A program made the translations under genes and the position numbers. A stretch of 64,000 nt of DNA from Kitasatospora sp. MAA19. Lineage in GTDB: Bacteria > Actinomycetota > Actinomycetes > Streptomycetales > Streptomycetaceae. Location of the stretch: contig NZ_JARXYZ010000011.1 in NCBI RefSeq assembly GCF_029894125.1, positions 1 to 64,000 of the forward strand. The letters run 5' to 3'. Positions 34,321-43,299 of this stretch are shown piece after piece; within the stretch, counting starts at the first letter, position 1, and each line of letters opens with the position of its first letter. The notes beneath the pieces are model-generated. The model did not search any database and was not told the origin of the DNA. It worked only from the letters and a program-made list of their open reading frames with translations.

Positions 34321-34977
34321 TCAGTGTCCGGCGGCCAGGCCCTCCAGGTGGGAGAGGTCGTTCCAGACCTCCACGGCCGGCGCGCCGTACTCCCAGGACA
34401 GCACGCAGAGCGCGGCCGTGCCGAGCTTGAACCGCTGGGCGAACTCGGGCGGCAGGCCCAGCCAGCGGGCGGTCAGGATGCGCAGCAGGTGGCCGTGCGC
34501 GAACAGGACGACGTCCCGGTCGGCGCAGTGCATGACGGTGGTGTCGGCCTCGGGGACACCGTGCTCCTCGTTCAGGTCGGCGAGGAAGGCGTCCACCCGG
34601 GCGGCCACCTCGGACAGCTTCTCGCCGCCGGGCACACCGTCGCGCCAGATCAGCCAGCCGGGGTGGTCGGTGGCGCGGATGTCCGCGCCGGTGCGGCCCT
34701 CGTACTGGCCGTAGTCCCACTCCATGAGTTCCGGGCGCTCGACCGCACGATCACCGAAGCCGGCCAGCGCGCAGGTCTCCTTGGCGCGGCCGAGCGGGCT
34801 GGTGTAGACGAGCGCGTCCGGCAGCCCGTTCCAGGGGGCCTTGGCCAGGCGGGCACCGAGGGCCCTGGCCATGGCGCGGCCTTCCTCGGTCAGCGGGATG
34901 TCGGTGCGGCCGGTGTGGCGGCCGGTGGCCGACCATTCGGTCTCGCCGTGGCGGACCAGCACGATTCGGGCGGGCAT
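34321..34977 (-). CDS. Histidine phosphatase family protein (phosphoglycerate mutase-like)
   Basis: The 218-residue enzyme has the N-terminal RHG motif (IVLVRHGETEWSATGRHTGR) whose His is phosphorylated, the second Arg/Glu region (ELMEWDYGQYEG), and the C-terminal catalytic His in VVLFAHGHLLRIL. The GRHTGRTDIPLTEEG wording is that of cofactor-dependent phosphatases rather than glycolytic mutases, so the substrate is likely a small phosphate ester. ATG 34977 has GCGAGGAG upstream; the frame extends ten codons further. It is divergent from the nuclease gene. Confidence 0.9.
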   Translation of the reverse strand: MPARIVLVRHGETEWSATGRHTGRTDIPLTEEGRAMARALGARLAKAPWNGLPDALVYTSPLGRAKETCALAGFGDRAVERPELMEWDYGQYEGRTGADIRATDHPGWLIWRDGVPGGEKLSEVAARVDAFLADLNEEHGVPEADTTVMHCADRDVVLFAHGHLLRILTARWLGLPPEFAQRFKLGTAALCVLSWEYGAPAVEVWNDLSHLEGLAAGH

Positions 34978-35244
34978 GGCAGGCTCCTCGCAGCGGGGCG
35001 GTGGCAACGGTCGGTCTCACCCTTGAGCACCGGGTTCCATGATCCCTCACCCGGACGGCGGGCACGATCGCGGGCCGGGCGGGAACGGCCCCGGGGCGGA
35101 CGGCGCTCGGAGCGGAACGGGTGTCCGGCCGACCACGGCGCGGGGTGTCCCCTCCGGCGGGGACGCGCGGTTCAGGCCGGAACAGGCCGGAACAGGCCGG
35201 TCCGCACCGCATTGTCGGACCCGGGTGCGACACTGGGCCGCACC

Positions 35245-36480
35245 ATGAACGTCTCGACGAACGTCCCGTCCAGCGGGCACGCTGAGCCGCTCGCCCAGCG
35301 GCTCGCCGAGCTGCGCGGACCGGCACCGCAGCGCAGTCTGAACGCCCGCTCCCTCGCCGCGCTCGCCGCCAATCCCGGCTGCCACCGCCGCGCCGTGCTC
35401 GACGCGGCGGGGGTGGACAAGTCGGCGCTGGCCGCCCGGCTCGGCCGCCCCGCGCCCTTCGGGCAGTCCCCGTTCGCGATCGCCCGCGGCGTGATCTTCG
35501 AGTCCCGGCTGAAGGCGGACGACTACGCCGCGCTGCTGGAGCCGCTGCGCGCCCACCTCGGCGTCCCGGCGGACGGCGGCGCCCCCGTGCAGGTACCGGA
35601 TCTGCTGCACCGCTCCGGCCCCGCCGTCCGGGCCGACCGGACGGTCGAGGCGCTGGCCCGGGCCGCCGCCGACCCGGACGCCTGGACGCTGCTGGACCAC
35701 CCGATGCTGCGGCTGGACGTGGCCGGCGGCACCGCCTACCTGGAGCCGGACGCGGTCGTGGTGCACGGCGGCCGGTGCACGGTGGTCGAGATCAAGTCCT
35801 TCCCGGTGCTGGACGGCGGCGCGGACCCGGCCAAGGTCGGCGCCGCCGCCCGGCAGGCCGCCGTGTACGTGCTGGCGCTCCAGCAGGCCGCCGCCGCGCT
35901 GGCCGGCCGGCCGCTCGCCACGGACCCGTACACCGAGCAGCGGCTGCCGGGCAGTCCCCGGTCGAGCGTGCTGCTGGTCTGCCCGAAGGACTTCGGCAAC
36001 CGGCCGACGGCCGTCGCCGTCGACGTCCGCCGCGAGCTGGCCACCACCCGCCGCCAGCTGGGCCAGATGACCGGCATCGGCCGACTGCTGGCGGAGCTGC
36101 CGGCCGGGGCCGACTTCGACCTGGCGGCCGACGAGGACGGCGTGCCGACCCGCTCCGCCGAGGAGCTGGCCGCCTCGGTCGAGGCGGTGCCCGCCGCGTA
36201 CGGCCCGGACTGCCTCTCCACCTGCGAGCTGGGCTTCCACTGCCGCGCCCGGGCCCGTTGCGGCGACCGGGTCGAGCAGCTGGGCCGGGGCGTGCGCGGC
36301 GAGTTGGGCAGCATCCGGACGGTGACGCAGGCGCTCGCCGCCGCCGCCACCGAAGCCGTCACCGCCGAAGCCACCACCGATGCCGAGACCGGCCCGGACG
36401 AGGCGGCCGAGCGGCTGGCCTACGCGGCCGCCCTGCGCGCCGAGGCGCTGGGCAGGATCCCGGTGGCGGGTCGCGCATGA
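35245..36480 (+). CDS. PD-(D/E)XK nuclease with Cas4/Dna2-like cysteine cluster
   Basis: The 411-residue protein has the full RecB/Cas4 nuclease motif set: ARGVIFESRL (residues 80-89), acidic Asp169 in YLEPDAVVV, Glu182-x-Lys184 in VVEIKSFPV, and the Q-x-x-x-Y motif RQAAVYVLAL (Gln204, Tyr208). Cysteines 323, 327, 333 and 339 (CLSTCELGFHC then C) with an N-terminal Cys46 (NPGCHRRA) resemble the 4Fe-4S cage of Cas4, AddB and Dna2. That predicts a metal-dependent, Fe-S-stabilised DNA exonuclease. It is followed by an unknown gene (76-bp gap) and an SF1 helicase, same strand. No CRISPR genes are nearby. ATG 35245 begins NVSTNVPSSG. Confidence 0.82.
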   Translation: MNVSTNVPSSGHAEPLAQRLAELRGPAPQRSLNARSLAALAANPGCHRRAVLDAAGVDKSALAARLGRPAPFGQSPFAIARGVIFESRLKADDYAALLEPLRAHLGVPADGGAPVQVPDLLHRSGPAVRADRTVEALARAAADPDAWTLLDHPMLRLDVAGGTAYLEPDAVVVHGGRCTVVEIKSFPVLDGGADPAKVGAAARQAAVYVLALQQAAAALAGRPLATDPYTEQRLPGSPRSSVLLVCPKDFGNRPTAVAVDVRRELATTRRQLGQMTGIGRLLAELPAGADFDLAADEDGVPTRSAEELAASVEAVPAAYGPDCLSTCELGFHCRARARCGDRVEQLGRGVRGELGSIRTVTQALAAAATEAVTAEATTDAETGPDEAAERLAYAAALRAEALGRIPVAGRA

Positions 36481-36556
36481 GCGGACGGAACGGGCTCGCC
36501 GGCGAAGGCCGCGGGCGGGCGCACACCCACGCCGGGCCCGCGGAGGTGGCGGGCCG

Positions 36557-38170
36557 ATGAGTCTGCTGACCACCCTGGCCCGGCTGGAGGCCGTCCGCAG
36601 CGGGCGGGCCGAGCCGCTGGCCACCGTCCGGCACCGGCACCTGTCCGACCGCCCGATGGTGGTCGTCCCGCTGACCGCGGCCGGCGAGGCCGGTGCGCCG
36701 CTGGCGGTGATGCTGGGCACCGACCGGGACGCGCCCCGGCTGCACCTGGTGCCGCAGCCGCTCAACCGCACCCTGCGGTTCGACTTCCTGGCCGAGCTGG
36801 CCGCCGACCTGCTGCCGTACCTGGAGTCCTTCGCCGAGGACGTGGAGCAGATCGAGGGCTCCGAGAAGGACCCGGAGACCGGCGAGAAGACGCAGGTGTT
36901 CCGCGAGCTGTGCGCCGACGCACCGCAGCTGATCGTGCCGAACGGCGCCGGCGTGCGGCACCTGGCCCTGCTCGGCCGCTCCACCCGGTTCCGCCGCACG
37001 GTCGAGGACGACGAGCCGGGCCCGTACCCGGCCCCGGTGCGGGTGCCGCTGCTCGGCCGCTGGCTGACCCACCTCACCGACCGGGCCCAGGTGCCCGGCA
37101 CCAGCCTGCTGCTGTCGATGACCGGCCTGCTGGCCCGGCACTGGGCCACCGGCCAGAGCCACCTGGAGGACCAGCACCTGGCCGCCCGGTTGGCCTGGCA
37201 CGCCCCGCCGAGGGGCCTGACCGGCGCCGAGGCGGCCGAGCGCGCCGAGTCCGCCCGGGACGACCGGGGGCAGCTGCTGCACCCACCGGCCGGCCCGGCC
37301 ACCGATCCGCGCTTCGACGAGTTCGTGCTCGCCCCCGCGATCGCCCGCTACGACGCCGCCACGGCCGCCCTGCAGCACGGCGTCGAGCAGCGCGACGAGG
37401 CCGCCGCCGAGCGCGCCCGGGCGGCCGTCCGCACAGCCGTCGAGGAGCTGCGCGAGGTGCTGACGGCCGTGCTGCTGCCCACCTGGCGGGACGTCTGGCA
37501 CGGCCTGGACCTGCTGCGGACGCTGCCGCCCGCCGGGCACCTGGCGGAGCGCTGGACCGGCGACCGCTGGTCGTACACCGGCCACCGGGACCGGCTGGCG
37601 GCCGGCGAGCCGCCGCAGCCCCGGCAGGACGACGCCGTGACGGCCGCCCGCAAGCTCGCCCAGCGCGAGCGCGAGCAGGCCCGGCTGGACGTCCAGGAGG
37701 CGCTGGACGACCCGCTGGCGATGGCCGGACACCGGCTGGCCGGCGAGGCGTTCAGCGGCGTGGTGACGGAGGTGGTGCCGGACTACGACACCACCGGCCG
37801 CTCCCCCAAGCCGCGCCCGCTGGTCACCCTGCGCACCGCCGACCGCCCGCACGCGGACCTCGGGCGGGAGGCCCACCGGGTCCGCTCGGAGGCCGAGGGG
37901 GGCCCGGCCGCGCAGAAGGCGGAGATCGCGGCGGTCGACCCGGCCGGGGGCACCATCACCCTGCGGATGCTGTCCGGCATGGGCCGGAAGAAGGAGCCCG
38001 AGCCGGGCAGCCTGCCCGAACCCGGCGACCTGGTCACCTTCACGCTCTTCGAGCTGACGGTCCGCCAGTCCGCGCCGCTGCCCGAGCCGGACGACACCCC
38101 GTGGACGCACGGCGGCCCGCCCGGCGCCGCGCCCGTACCCGCCCCGTCCGTCTCCGAGGAGTGGGAGTGA
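36557..38170 (+). CDS. Unknown protein linking the nuclease and helicase genes
   Basis: I do not recognise this 537-residue protein. It has no catalytic motif I can name. The first 330 residues are mixed alpha/beta and helical with acidic patches (EDVEQIEGSEKDPETGEK). Residues about 370-395 are strongly helical and charged (AARKLAQREREQARLDVQEA). Residues about 395-510 alternate hydrophobics in a strand-like pattern (FSGVVTEVVPDYDTT, LVTLRTADRP, ITLRMLSGMG, GDLVTFTLFELTV), which resembles the beta-barrel 1B insertion of UPF1/Dna2-type SF1 helicases; this is inference. GGAGG precedes ATG 36557. Its stop overlaps the helicase start (TGATG), so the two are translationally coupled and probably interact. 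Confidence 0.85.
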   Translation: MSLLTTLARLEAVRSGRAEPLATVRHRHLSDRPMVVVPLTAAGEAGAPLAVMLGTDRDAPRLHLVPQPLNRTLRFDFLAELAADLLPYLESFAEDVEQIEGSEKDPETGEKTQVFRELCADAPQLIVPNGAGVRHLALLGRSTRFRRTVEDDEPGPYPAPVRVPLLGRWLTHLTDRAQVPGTSLLLSMTGLLARHWATGQSHLEDQHLAARLAWHAPPRGLTGAEAAERAESARDDRGQLLHPPAGPATDPRFDEFVLAPAIARYDAATAALQHGVEQRDEAAAERARAAVRTAVEELREVLTAVLLPTWRDVWHGLDLLRTLPPAGHLAERWTGDRWSYTGHRDRLAAGEPPQPRQDDAVTAARKLAQREREQARLDVQEALDDPLAMAGHRLAGEAFSGVVTEVVPDYDTTGRSPKPRPLVTLRTADRPHADLGREAHRVRSEAEGGPAAQKAEIAAVDPAGGTITLRMLSGMGRKKEPEPGSLPEPGDLVTFTLFELTVRQSAPLPEPDDTPWTHGGPPGAAPVPAPSVSEEWE

Positions 38171-39531
38171 TGGCCGAGATGAGCACCGAGCAGGCACCGG
38201 GTGCGGCGGCCGACGCCGCCGTGGCCCGGATCCTGGCGGCGACCGTCCACCCGCCGGCCGGCGCCCCGCGCGGCGTGGTGGTGGACTCCCCGCCCGGCGC
38301 CGGGAAGTCGACGCTGGTGGTGCGGGCGGCCCGGGAGCTGGTCGGGGCCGGCGAGCGGCTGATGATCGTCGCCCAGACCAACGGGCAGGTGGACGACCTG
38401 GTCGGCCGACTGGCCGAGAAGGCGCCGGAGTTGACGATCGGCCGACTGCACGCCGCGGACTCCCGGCCCGGCCCGGAGGTGCTGAAGCACGCCAACGTCA
38501 CGCTCTCCGACAAGGTCGCCGACCTGGTCGAGCACGACGTGGTGGTCTCCACCTCCGCCAAGTGGCAGTGGGTGCGGGCCGAGGCGCCGTGGCGGCACGC
38601 GATCGTCGACGAGGCGTACCAGATGCGCTCGGACGCCCTGCTCGCGGTGGCCCGGCTGTTCGAGCGGGCGCTGTTCGTCGGCGACCCGGGCCAGCTGGAC
38701 CCGTTCACCGTGGTCGGCACCGAGCAGTGGGCGGGCCTGTCGTACGACCCGTCGAGCAGCGCCGTGGTCACCATGCTGGCGCACAACCCGCAGATCGAGC
38801 CGCACCGCCTGCCGGTCTCCTGGCGCCTGCCGGCCAGCGCGGCGCCGCTGATCTCGCGGGCCTTCTACCCGTACACGCCGTTCCGTTCCGGCACCGGCCC
38901 GGACGACCGTCGGCTGACCGCCGCCGTCCGGCCGGACGGCTCGGCGCTGGACGCCGCGATCGACCGGGCCGCCGAGCACGGCTGGGCGCTGCTGGAGCTG
39001 CCCGCCCGGCACACCGTACGGACCGACCCGCAGGCGGTGGCGGCCGTCGCGGCCACCGTCCGGCGGCTGCTGGAGCGCGGGCTGACCGCCCGCTCCGAAC
39101 AGGGCGAGGCCCCGCTCACCGCGGACCGGATCGCGGTCGGCACCGCCCACCGGGACCAGGCCGCGGCCGTCCGCGCGGCCCTGCTCACGGCGGGCGTCCC
39201 GGTGGACCAGGCGGCCGGCCCGGCCGTCACGGTGGACACCGCCAACCGGTTGCAGGGCCGCGAGTACGACGTCACGGTGGTGCTGCACCCGCTCTCCGGG
39301 CGGCCCGACGCGACGGCCTTCCACCTGGAGACCGGCCGGCTGTGCGTGCTCGCCTCCCGGCACCGGCACGCCTGCATCGTGGTGGCCCGGGCCGGAATCG
39401 GCGAGCTGCTGGACGAGCATCCGTCCACCGAGCCGGTCCAGCTGGGCGTCCCGGTGACCTTCCCGGACGGCTGGGAGGCCAACCACCAGGTGCTGGACCA
39501 CCTCACCGAGCACCGGATCCGGCTGCGCTGA
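38170..39531 (+). CDS. SF1 (UPF1/Dna2-like) DNA/RNA helicase
   Basis: This 453-residue ATPase has ordered SF1 motifs: Walker A DSPPGAGKST (residues 39-48), Walker B IVDEAYQM (Asp147-Glu148), motif III FVGDPGQLDPF (169-179), Q-rich SWRLPAS, motif V VTVDTANRLQGREYDVTVV and a motif VI-like region CVLASRHRHACIVV. This order and the GDPGQLDP motif place it with UPF1/Dna2-type SF1B helicases. It lacks the usual N-terminal barrel; the upstream gene may supply it. Coupled to that gene by a TGATG overlap. With the upstream nuclease the set resembles a split Dna2 or AddAB-like end-processing machine. Confidence 0.85.
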   Translation: MAEMSTEQAPGAAADAAVARILAATVHPPAGAPRGVVVDSPPGAGKSTLVVRAARELVGAGERLMIVAQTNGQVDDLVGRLAEKAPELTIGRLHAADSRPGPEVLKHANVTLSDKVADLVEHDVVVSTSAKWQWVRAEAPWRHAIVDEAYQMRSDALLAVARLFERALFVGDPGQLDPFTVVGTEQWAGLSYDPSSSAVVTMLAHNPQIEPHRLPVSWRLPASAAPLISRAFYPYTPFRSGTGPDDRRLTAAVRPDGSALDAAIDRAAEHGWALLELPARHTVRTDPQAVAAVAATVRRLLERGLTARSEQGEAPLTADRIAVGTAHRDQAAAVRAALLTAGVPVDQAAGPAVTVDTANRLQGREYDVTVVLHPLSGRPDATAFHLETGRLCVLASRHRHACIVVARAGIGELLDEHPSTEPVQLGVPVTFPDGWEANHQVLDHLTEHRIRLR

Positions 39532-39547
39532 GCGGCCGCCGACGTGG

Positions 39548-39868
39548 TCAGTCCTCGGTCTCGCAGAGGGCGTAGGCCGTGACGACGCCGCGCTCGGCGC
39601 GCGCCGACCAGGAGCCGGGGTCGGCCGCGGCCGGGGCGTTCGCCAGGACGGTGTCGCCCGGGCCGGCCGGGGCGAGGGTGTAGCCGCCGCCGGTCAGGTG
39701 GCTGCGGGCGGGGCAGGTCGCCGTGGACCAGCCGCCGGGGGCGCTCTTCGCGCCGGTCACCACGACGGTGGTCTCGGCGGCCGCGGCCGCAGGGGCCGCC
39801 ACCGGCACCGACACCAGTGGCAGGGCGAGGGGCAGGGCGAGGGCCGGAAGGGCCTTCCGTGCACGCAT
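39548..39868 (-). CDS. Small secreted protein
   Basis: The 106-residue product has a classic signal peptide (basic MRARK, then LPALALPLALPLVSVPVAAP and an Ala-rich cleavage zone). The mature part of about 75 residues has two cysteines (STATCPARSH and ALCETED) that could form one disulfide. No family recognised. It points toward the end of the helicase gene, which runs convergently 16 bp away. Confidence 0.65.
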   Translation of the reverse strand: MRARKALPALALPLALPLVSVPVAAPAAAAAETTVVVTGAKSAPGGWSTATCPARSHLTGGGYTLAPAGPGDTVLANAPAAADPGSWSARAERGVVTAYALCETED

Positions 39869-40133
39869 GGTTCCTCCGGGGGCGTGTGGTCCGCGCGAAC
39901 ACCCGGGACAACGGCGGGCCCGCGTCCGCGATGACGCCCCGGGCCCCGGACCACCCGAAGGAGTGGCGCCGCCGCGGGGGCACGACCCCGGCGCGTACGG
40001 GGGAATAGCGCCCGCACGCGCACCGTTCCGTTACCGGCCGGTGCCGCGCGACAATGGACGGCGGCCGCGGCCGGGCGGCGCGGCCCGGAGCAGCCGCCGC
40101 CCACCCCCCACCGAGACCCGGAGGTGTCCGTCC

Positions 40134-40508
40134 ATGCCCGACTCCCACACGAAGGCGTCCGACCACGGCGGTCCGGCCGACCCCGGGCGGCGTCTGCGTC
40201 CGGTGCAGCTGCTGTTCGAGCCGCAGTCCGCCGAGCCGGAGCCGGAACGCTTCTTCGACCTGGAGTCGATCGACGACCCCGCGGAGCTGCTGCGCCGCTC
40301 CACCGAGCTGGCCCTGGCCTTCCGGGCGGCGGCCGAGCGGGCCACCGACTTCCAGGCGGTCGCCGCCGCCCAGCTGGCGGACCCGCGCCGTTTCGACGCG
40401 CTGTCGGGCACCGAGATCGCCCGGCGCGCGGACTGGACCCCGGACTACGCCGCCAAGATGATCGAGTACGGCCGCGGCCTGCTCCAGCCCCGCCGCCACG
40501 AGGACTGA
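40134..40508 (+). CDS. Small hypothetical protein
   Basis: The 124-residue acidic, mostly helical protein is not a family I can name. Its centre (ELLRRSTELALAFRAAAERATDF) is a likely amphipathic helix, and the end (GTEIARRADWTPDYAAKMIEYGR) looks like a helix-turn-helix-type element that might contact a partner or nucleic acid. ATG 40134 has GGAGG 10 nt upstream, a clear start. The PrimPol-like gene begins 64 bp after its stop on the same strand. Confidence 0.65.
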   Translation: MPDSHTKASDHGGPADPGRRLRPVQLLFEPQSAEPEPERFFDLESIDDPAELLRRSTELALAFRAAAERATDFQAVAAAQLADPRRFDALSGTEIARRADWTPDYAAKMIEYGRGLLQPRRHED

Positions 40509-40572
40509 GCGCACCCGAACATTCGCCGCTGGCATATGCGCGAGCGGGAAGGGTACGCGGTTCCCCGTTGCC

Positions 40573-41190
40573 GTGTCCGGCGAACGGTGCTTTCCCTCCC
40601 GCCGTGCCGGCGGACCGCGCAGGCTGCTGTCCGTGGACATCTGGACGTATCAGTCGGTGGAGTACGTCACCGTCGCCGGGGAGGCCTGGCTCGCCTCCGC
40701 CAGCGAGTACCCGCGCAGCATGCGCGCCCTCTGGGAGGCCCGCCCGTGGGCGCCCTCGGTGCTGCCCTGCGGTCGCGCCTTCGACGTGATCAGCATGCCG
40801 GCCCTGTTCGGCCGCCGGGTGCTGGACGAGCTGTGGGCCTCCGGGCCCGGCTGCGGGCCGGTCGCCTCCTACCGGGGGCGGACGCTGCTGTTCGTCCGGC
40901 CCGGCGCGGCGCCCCGGCTGCGCCGGCTGCTGGCCTGGGAGGAGTGGGCCCGGGACGTGCCGCCGCTGCTGTGCCACGGCAGGGGCGACGCGGTGACGGT
41001 GCCGCCGGTGCAGCGCATGGTGAACAGCCCGGACTCCCCCGGGCTGGGCTCCGGCCGGTGGATCGTCGCGCCGGAGGACCGGGAGCCGTGGCTGCCGGGC
41101 GCCTCGGTGGTGCTGTGGGCGTGCGTGCGGGCGGCCCGGGAGCCGGTCCCGGCGGTGCCGGCCGGCGCGGCGGTCGTGACCGGGGGGTGA
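40573..41190 (+). CDS. Small PrimPol-like protein (second copy of the family)
   Basis: The 205-residue product belongs to the short streptomycete 'bifunctional DNA primase/polymerase' type: APSVLPCGRAFDVISMPALF, GCGPVASYRGRTLLFVRPGA, then GRWIVAPEDREPWLPGASVV. These alternating strands match the other PrimPol-like gene at 31733-32254. Canonical primase catalytic aspartates are not evident, so it may be structural or degenerate. GTG 40573 or GTG 40633 could be the start. It lies just upstream of the first tRNA-Lys. Confidence 0.6.
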   Translation: MSGERCFPSRRAGGPRRLLSVDIWTYQSVEYVTVAGEAWLASASEYPRSMRALWEARPWAPSVLPCGRAFDVISMPALFGRRVLDELWASGPGCGPVASYRGRTLLFVRPGAAPRLRRLLAWEEWARDVPPLLCHGRGDAVTVPPVQRMVNSPDSPGLGSGRWIVAPEDREPWLPGASVVLWACVRAAREPVPAVPAGAAVVTGG

Positions 41191-41214
41191 ACGCCGGACG
41201 GCCGGTATTCGATT

Positions 41215-41243
41215 TTGGCGCGGGCCGGAGCCGCTGCTAAAGT
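41215..41243 (+). promoter_or_regulatory. Promoter of the first tRNA-Lys
   Basis: TTGGCG (41215-41220) and TAAAGT (41238-41243) are separated by 17 bp, close to the housekeeping sigma (HrdB) consensus. The mature tRNA begins 15 bp after the -10 hexamer. Confidence 0.65.
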
Positions 41244-41258
41244 CTTCTCTGTCAGCAG

Positions 41259-41332
41259 GCGCCGCTAGCTCAGTTGGTTAGAGCAGCTGACTCTTAATCA
41301 GCGGGTCCGGGGTTCGAGTCCCTGGCGGCGCA
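41259..41332 (+). tRNA. tRNA-Lys (CTT anticodon), copy 1
   Basis: Complete cloverleaf: acceptor GCGCCGC/GCGGCGC, D-arm GCTC/GAGC, anticodon stem GCTGA/TCAGC with loop CTCTTAA (anticodon CTT), T-arm CGGGG/CCCTG with TTCGAGT, discriminator A. CCA is not encoded. Identical over its full length to the copy at 45313-45386. Confidence 0.97.
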
Positions 41333-41339
41333 CAGACAG

Positions 41340-41375
41340 CCGAGAGGCCCCTTGCGAAAGCGAGGGGCCTCTCGG
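41340..41375 (+). terminator. Terminator after tRNA-Lys copy 1
   Basis: A perfect 12-bp stem (41340-41351 with 41364-41375) starts 8 bp after the tRNA. It may also terminate the convergent pgi gene. Confidence 0.85.
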
Positions 41376-41444
41376 CGTTCTCCGCCGCGTCCGACGGGAC
41401 GAGGACGCCGGGCCGCCCGCCGGAGCGGACGGCCCGGCCGGGGC

Positions 41445-43106
41445 TCAGCGGCCGCGCAGCGCGCGGTAGCGGGCGACCAGCTCGGCGGTGGAGCTGTCCA
41501 GCTGCTCGGCGCCCTCGCCGGTGAGCAGCACCGGCTCGATCCGCTTGGCGAGCACCTTGCCCAGCTCGACGCCCCACTGGTCGAAGGAGTCGATGTTCCA
41601 GATCGCGCCCTGGACGAACACCTTGTGCTCGTACAGCGCGACCAGCTGGCCGAGCACCGAGGGGGTCAGCTCGGCGGCCAGGATGGTGGTGGTCGGGTGG
41701 TTGCCCTGGAAGGTCTTGTGCGGGACGAGTTCGGCGGGCACGCCCTCGGCCGCGACCTCCTCCGGTGTCTTGCCGAAGGCCAGCGCCTGGGTCTGGGCGA
41801 AGAAGTTGGCCAGCAGCAGGTCGTGCTGGGCGACCAGGCCCGGGAGCAGGTCGGCGACCGGCTCGGCGAAGCCGATGAAGTCGGCCGGGATGACCTTGGT
41901 GCCCTGGTGCAGCAGCTGGTAGTAGGCGTGCTGGCCGTTGGTGCCGGGGGTGCCCCAGACCACCGGGCCGGTCTGCCAGTTCACCGGCGAGCCGTCGCGG
42001 GTCACCGACTTGCCGTTGGACTCCATGTCCAGCTGCTGCAGGTAGGCGGTGAACTTCGACAGGTAGTGCGAGTAGGGCAGCACGGCGTGCGCCTGGGCGT
42101 CGAAGAACGCGCCGTACCAGACGCCGAGCAGGCCGAGCAGCAGCGGGACGTTCTGCTCCGGCGGCGCGGTGCGGAAGTGCTCGTCGACCAGGTGGAAGCC
42201 GTCCAGCATCTCGCGGAAGGCGTCCGGGCCGATGGCGATCATCAGCGAGAGGCCGATCGCCGAGTCGTAGGAGTAGCGGCCGCCGACCCAGTCCCAGAAC
42301 TCGAACATGTTGGCGGTGTCGATGCCGAAGTCCTGCACGCCCTCGGCGTTGGTGGACAGCGCGACGAAGTGCTTGGCCACCGCCTCGGTGCCGGCGCCCA
42401 GCCCGGTGAGCAGCCAGTCGCGGGCGGAGACCGCGTTGGTGATGGTCTCGATGGTGGTGAAGGTCTTCGAGGCGACGATGAACAGCGTCTCGGCCGGGTC
42501 GAGGTCGCGGACCGCCTCGTGCAGGTCGGCGCCGTCCACGTTGGAGACGAAGCGGACGTCGAGGTCGCGCCTGGAGTACGAGCGGAGCACCTCGTAGGCC
42601 ATCGCGGGGCCGAGGTCGGAGCCGCCGATGCCGATGTTGACGACGGTGCGGATCGGCTTGCCGGTGTGGCCGCGCCACTCGCCGCTGCGGACCCGCTCGG
42701 CGAAACCGGCCATCTTGTCGAGGACGGCGTGCACGGCGGGCACCACGTTCTCGCCGTCGACCTCGATCACGGCGCCGCGCGGGGCGCGCAGCGCGGTGTG
42801 CAGGACGGCACGGTGCTCGGTGTTGTTGATCTTCTCGCCGCGGAACATCGCGTCCCGCAGCCCGGCGACGCCGGTGGCCGCGGCGAGTTCGCGCAGCAGT
42901 TCCAGCGTCTCGTCGGTGACCAGGTGCTTGGCGTAGTCCACGTGCAGGTCGCCGACCTGGAGGGTGTAGCGGCGGCCGCGCTCCGGGTCGGCGGCGAACA
43001 GCTCGCGCAGGTGCGTGTCGCCCAGCGCGGCCCGGTGCTTTCCGAGGGCGGCCCACTGCGGGGTGCGGTCGAGCGGGGTGCGGGCGTCGGCGCGGGTCTC
43101 CGACAT
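41445..43106 (-). CDS. pgi: Glucose-6-phosphate isomerase
   Basis: The 553-residue cytoplasmic isomerase interconverts glucose-6-phosphate and fructose-6-phosphate. Family signatures are present: VVNIGIGGSDLGPAMAYEVL, the SKTFTTIETITN phosphate-binding segment, and the C-terminal QWGVELGKVLAKRIEPVL containing the catalytic Lys. It is of the long (E. coli-like) class by length. No partner gene follows it; the Na+/H+ antiporter lies upstream on the same strand. The N-terminal MSETRADARTPLDR is preceded by GAGGAACCCC, supporting ATG 43106. Confidence 0.96.
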   Translation of the reverse strand: MSETRADARTPLDRTPQWAALGKHRAALGDTHLRELFAADPERGRRYTLQVGDLHVDYAKHLVTDETLELLRELAAATGVAGLRDAMFRGEKINNTEHRAVLHTALRAPRGAVIEVDGENVVPAVHAVLDKMAGFAERVRSGEWRGHTGKPIRTVVNIGIGGSDLGPAMAYEVLRSYSRRDLDVRFVSNVDGADLHEAVRDLDPAETLFIVASKTFTTIETITNAVSARDWLLTGLGAGTEAVAKHFVALSTNAEGVQDFGIDTANMFEFWDWVGGRYSYDSAIGLSLMIAIGPDAFREMLDGFHLVDEHFRTAPPEQNVPLLLGLLGVWYGAFFDAQAHAVLPYSHYLSKFTAYLQQLDMESNGKSVTRDGSPVNWQTGPVVWGTPGTNGQHAYYQLLHQGTKVIPADFIGFAEPVADLLPGLVAQHDLLLANFFAQTQALAFGKTPEEVAAEGVPAELVPHKTFQGNHPTTTILAAELTPSVLGQLVALYEHKVFVQGAIWNIDSFDQWGVELGKVLAKRIEPVLLTGEGAEQLDSSTAELVARYRALRGR

Positions 43107-43299
43107 CGGGGGTTCCTCGATTCATCTGGGTGCGGATACCGGCAGGGCCAGGCGGTGCGGGCCAGGCCGCAAGGGTCTCCGTGCGAGGTCGTGCGGGTAC
43201 TGGTGGTGCGCCGACGTCGTTGACGGCCTGCCCGGGCTCAGCCTATGCAACCGGCGGCGGGGTCGCGCACATTCCGGCCCGCGGCGGCCGGACTCCTCG

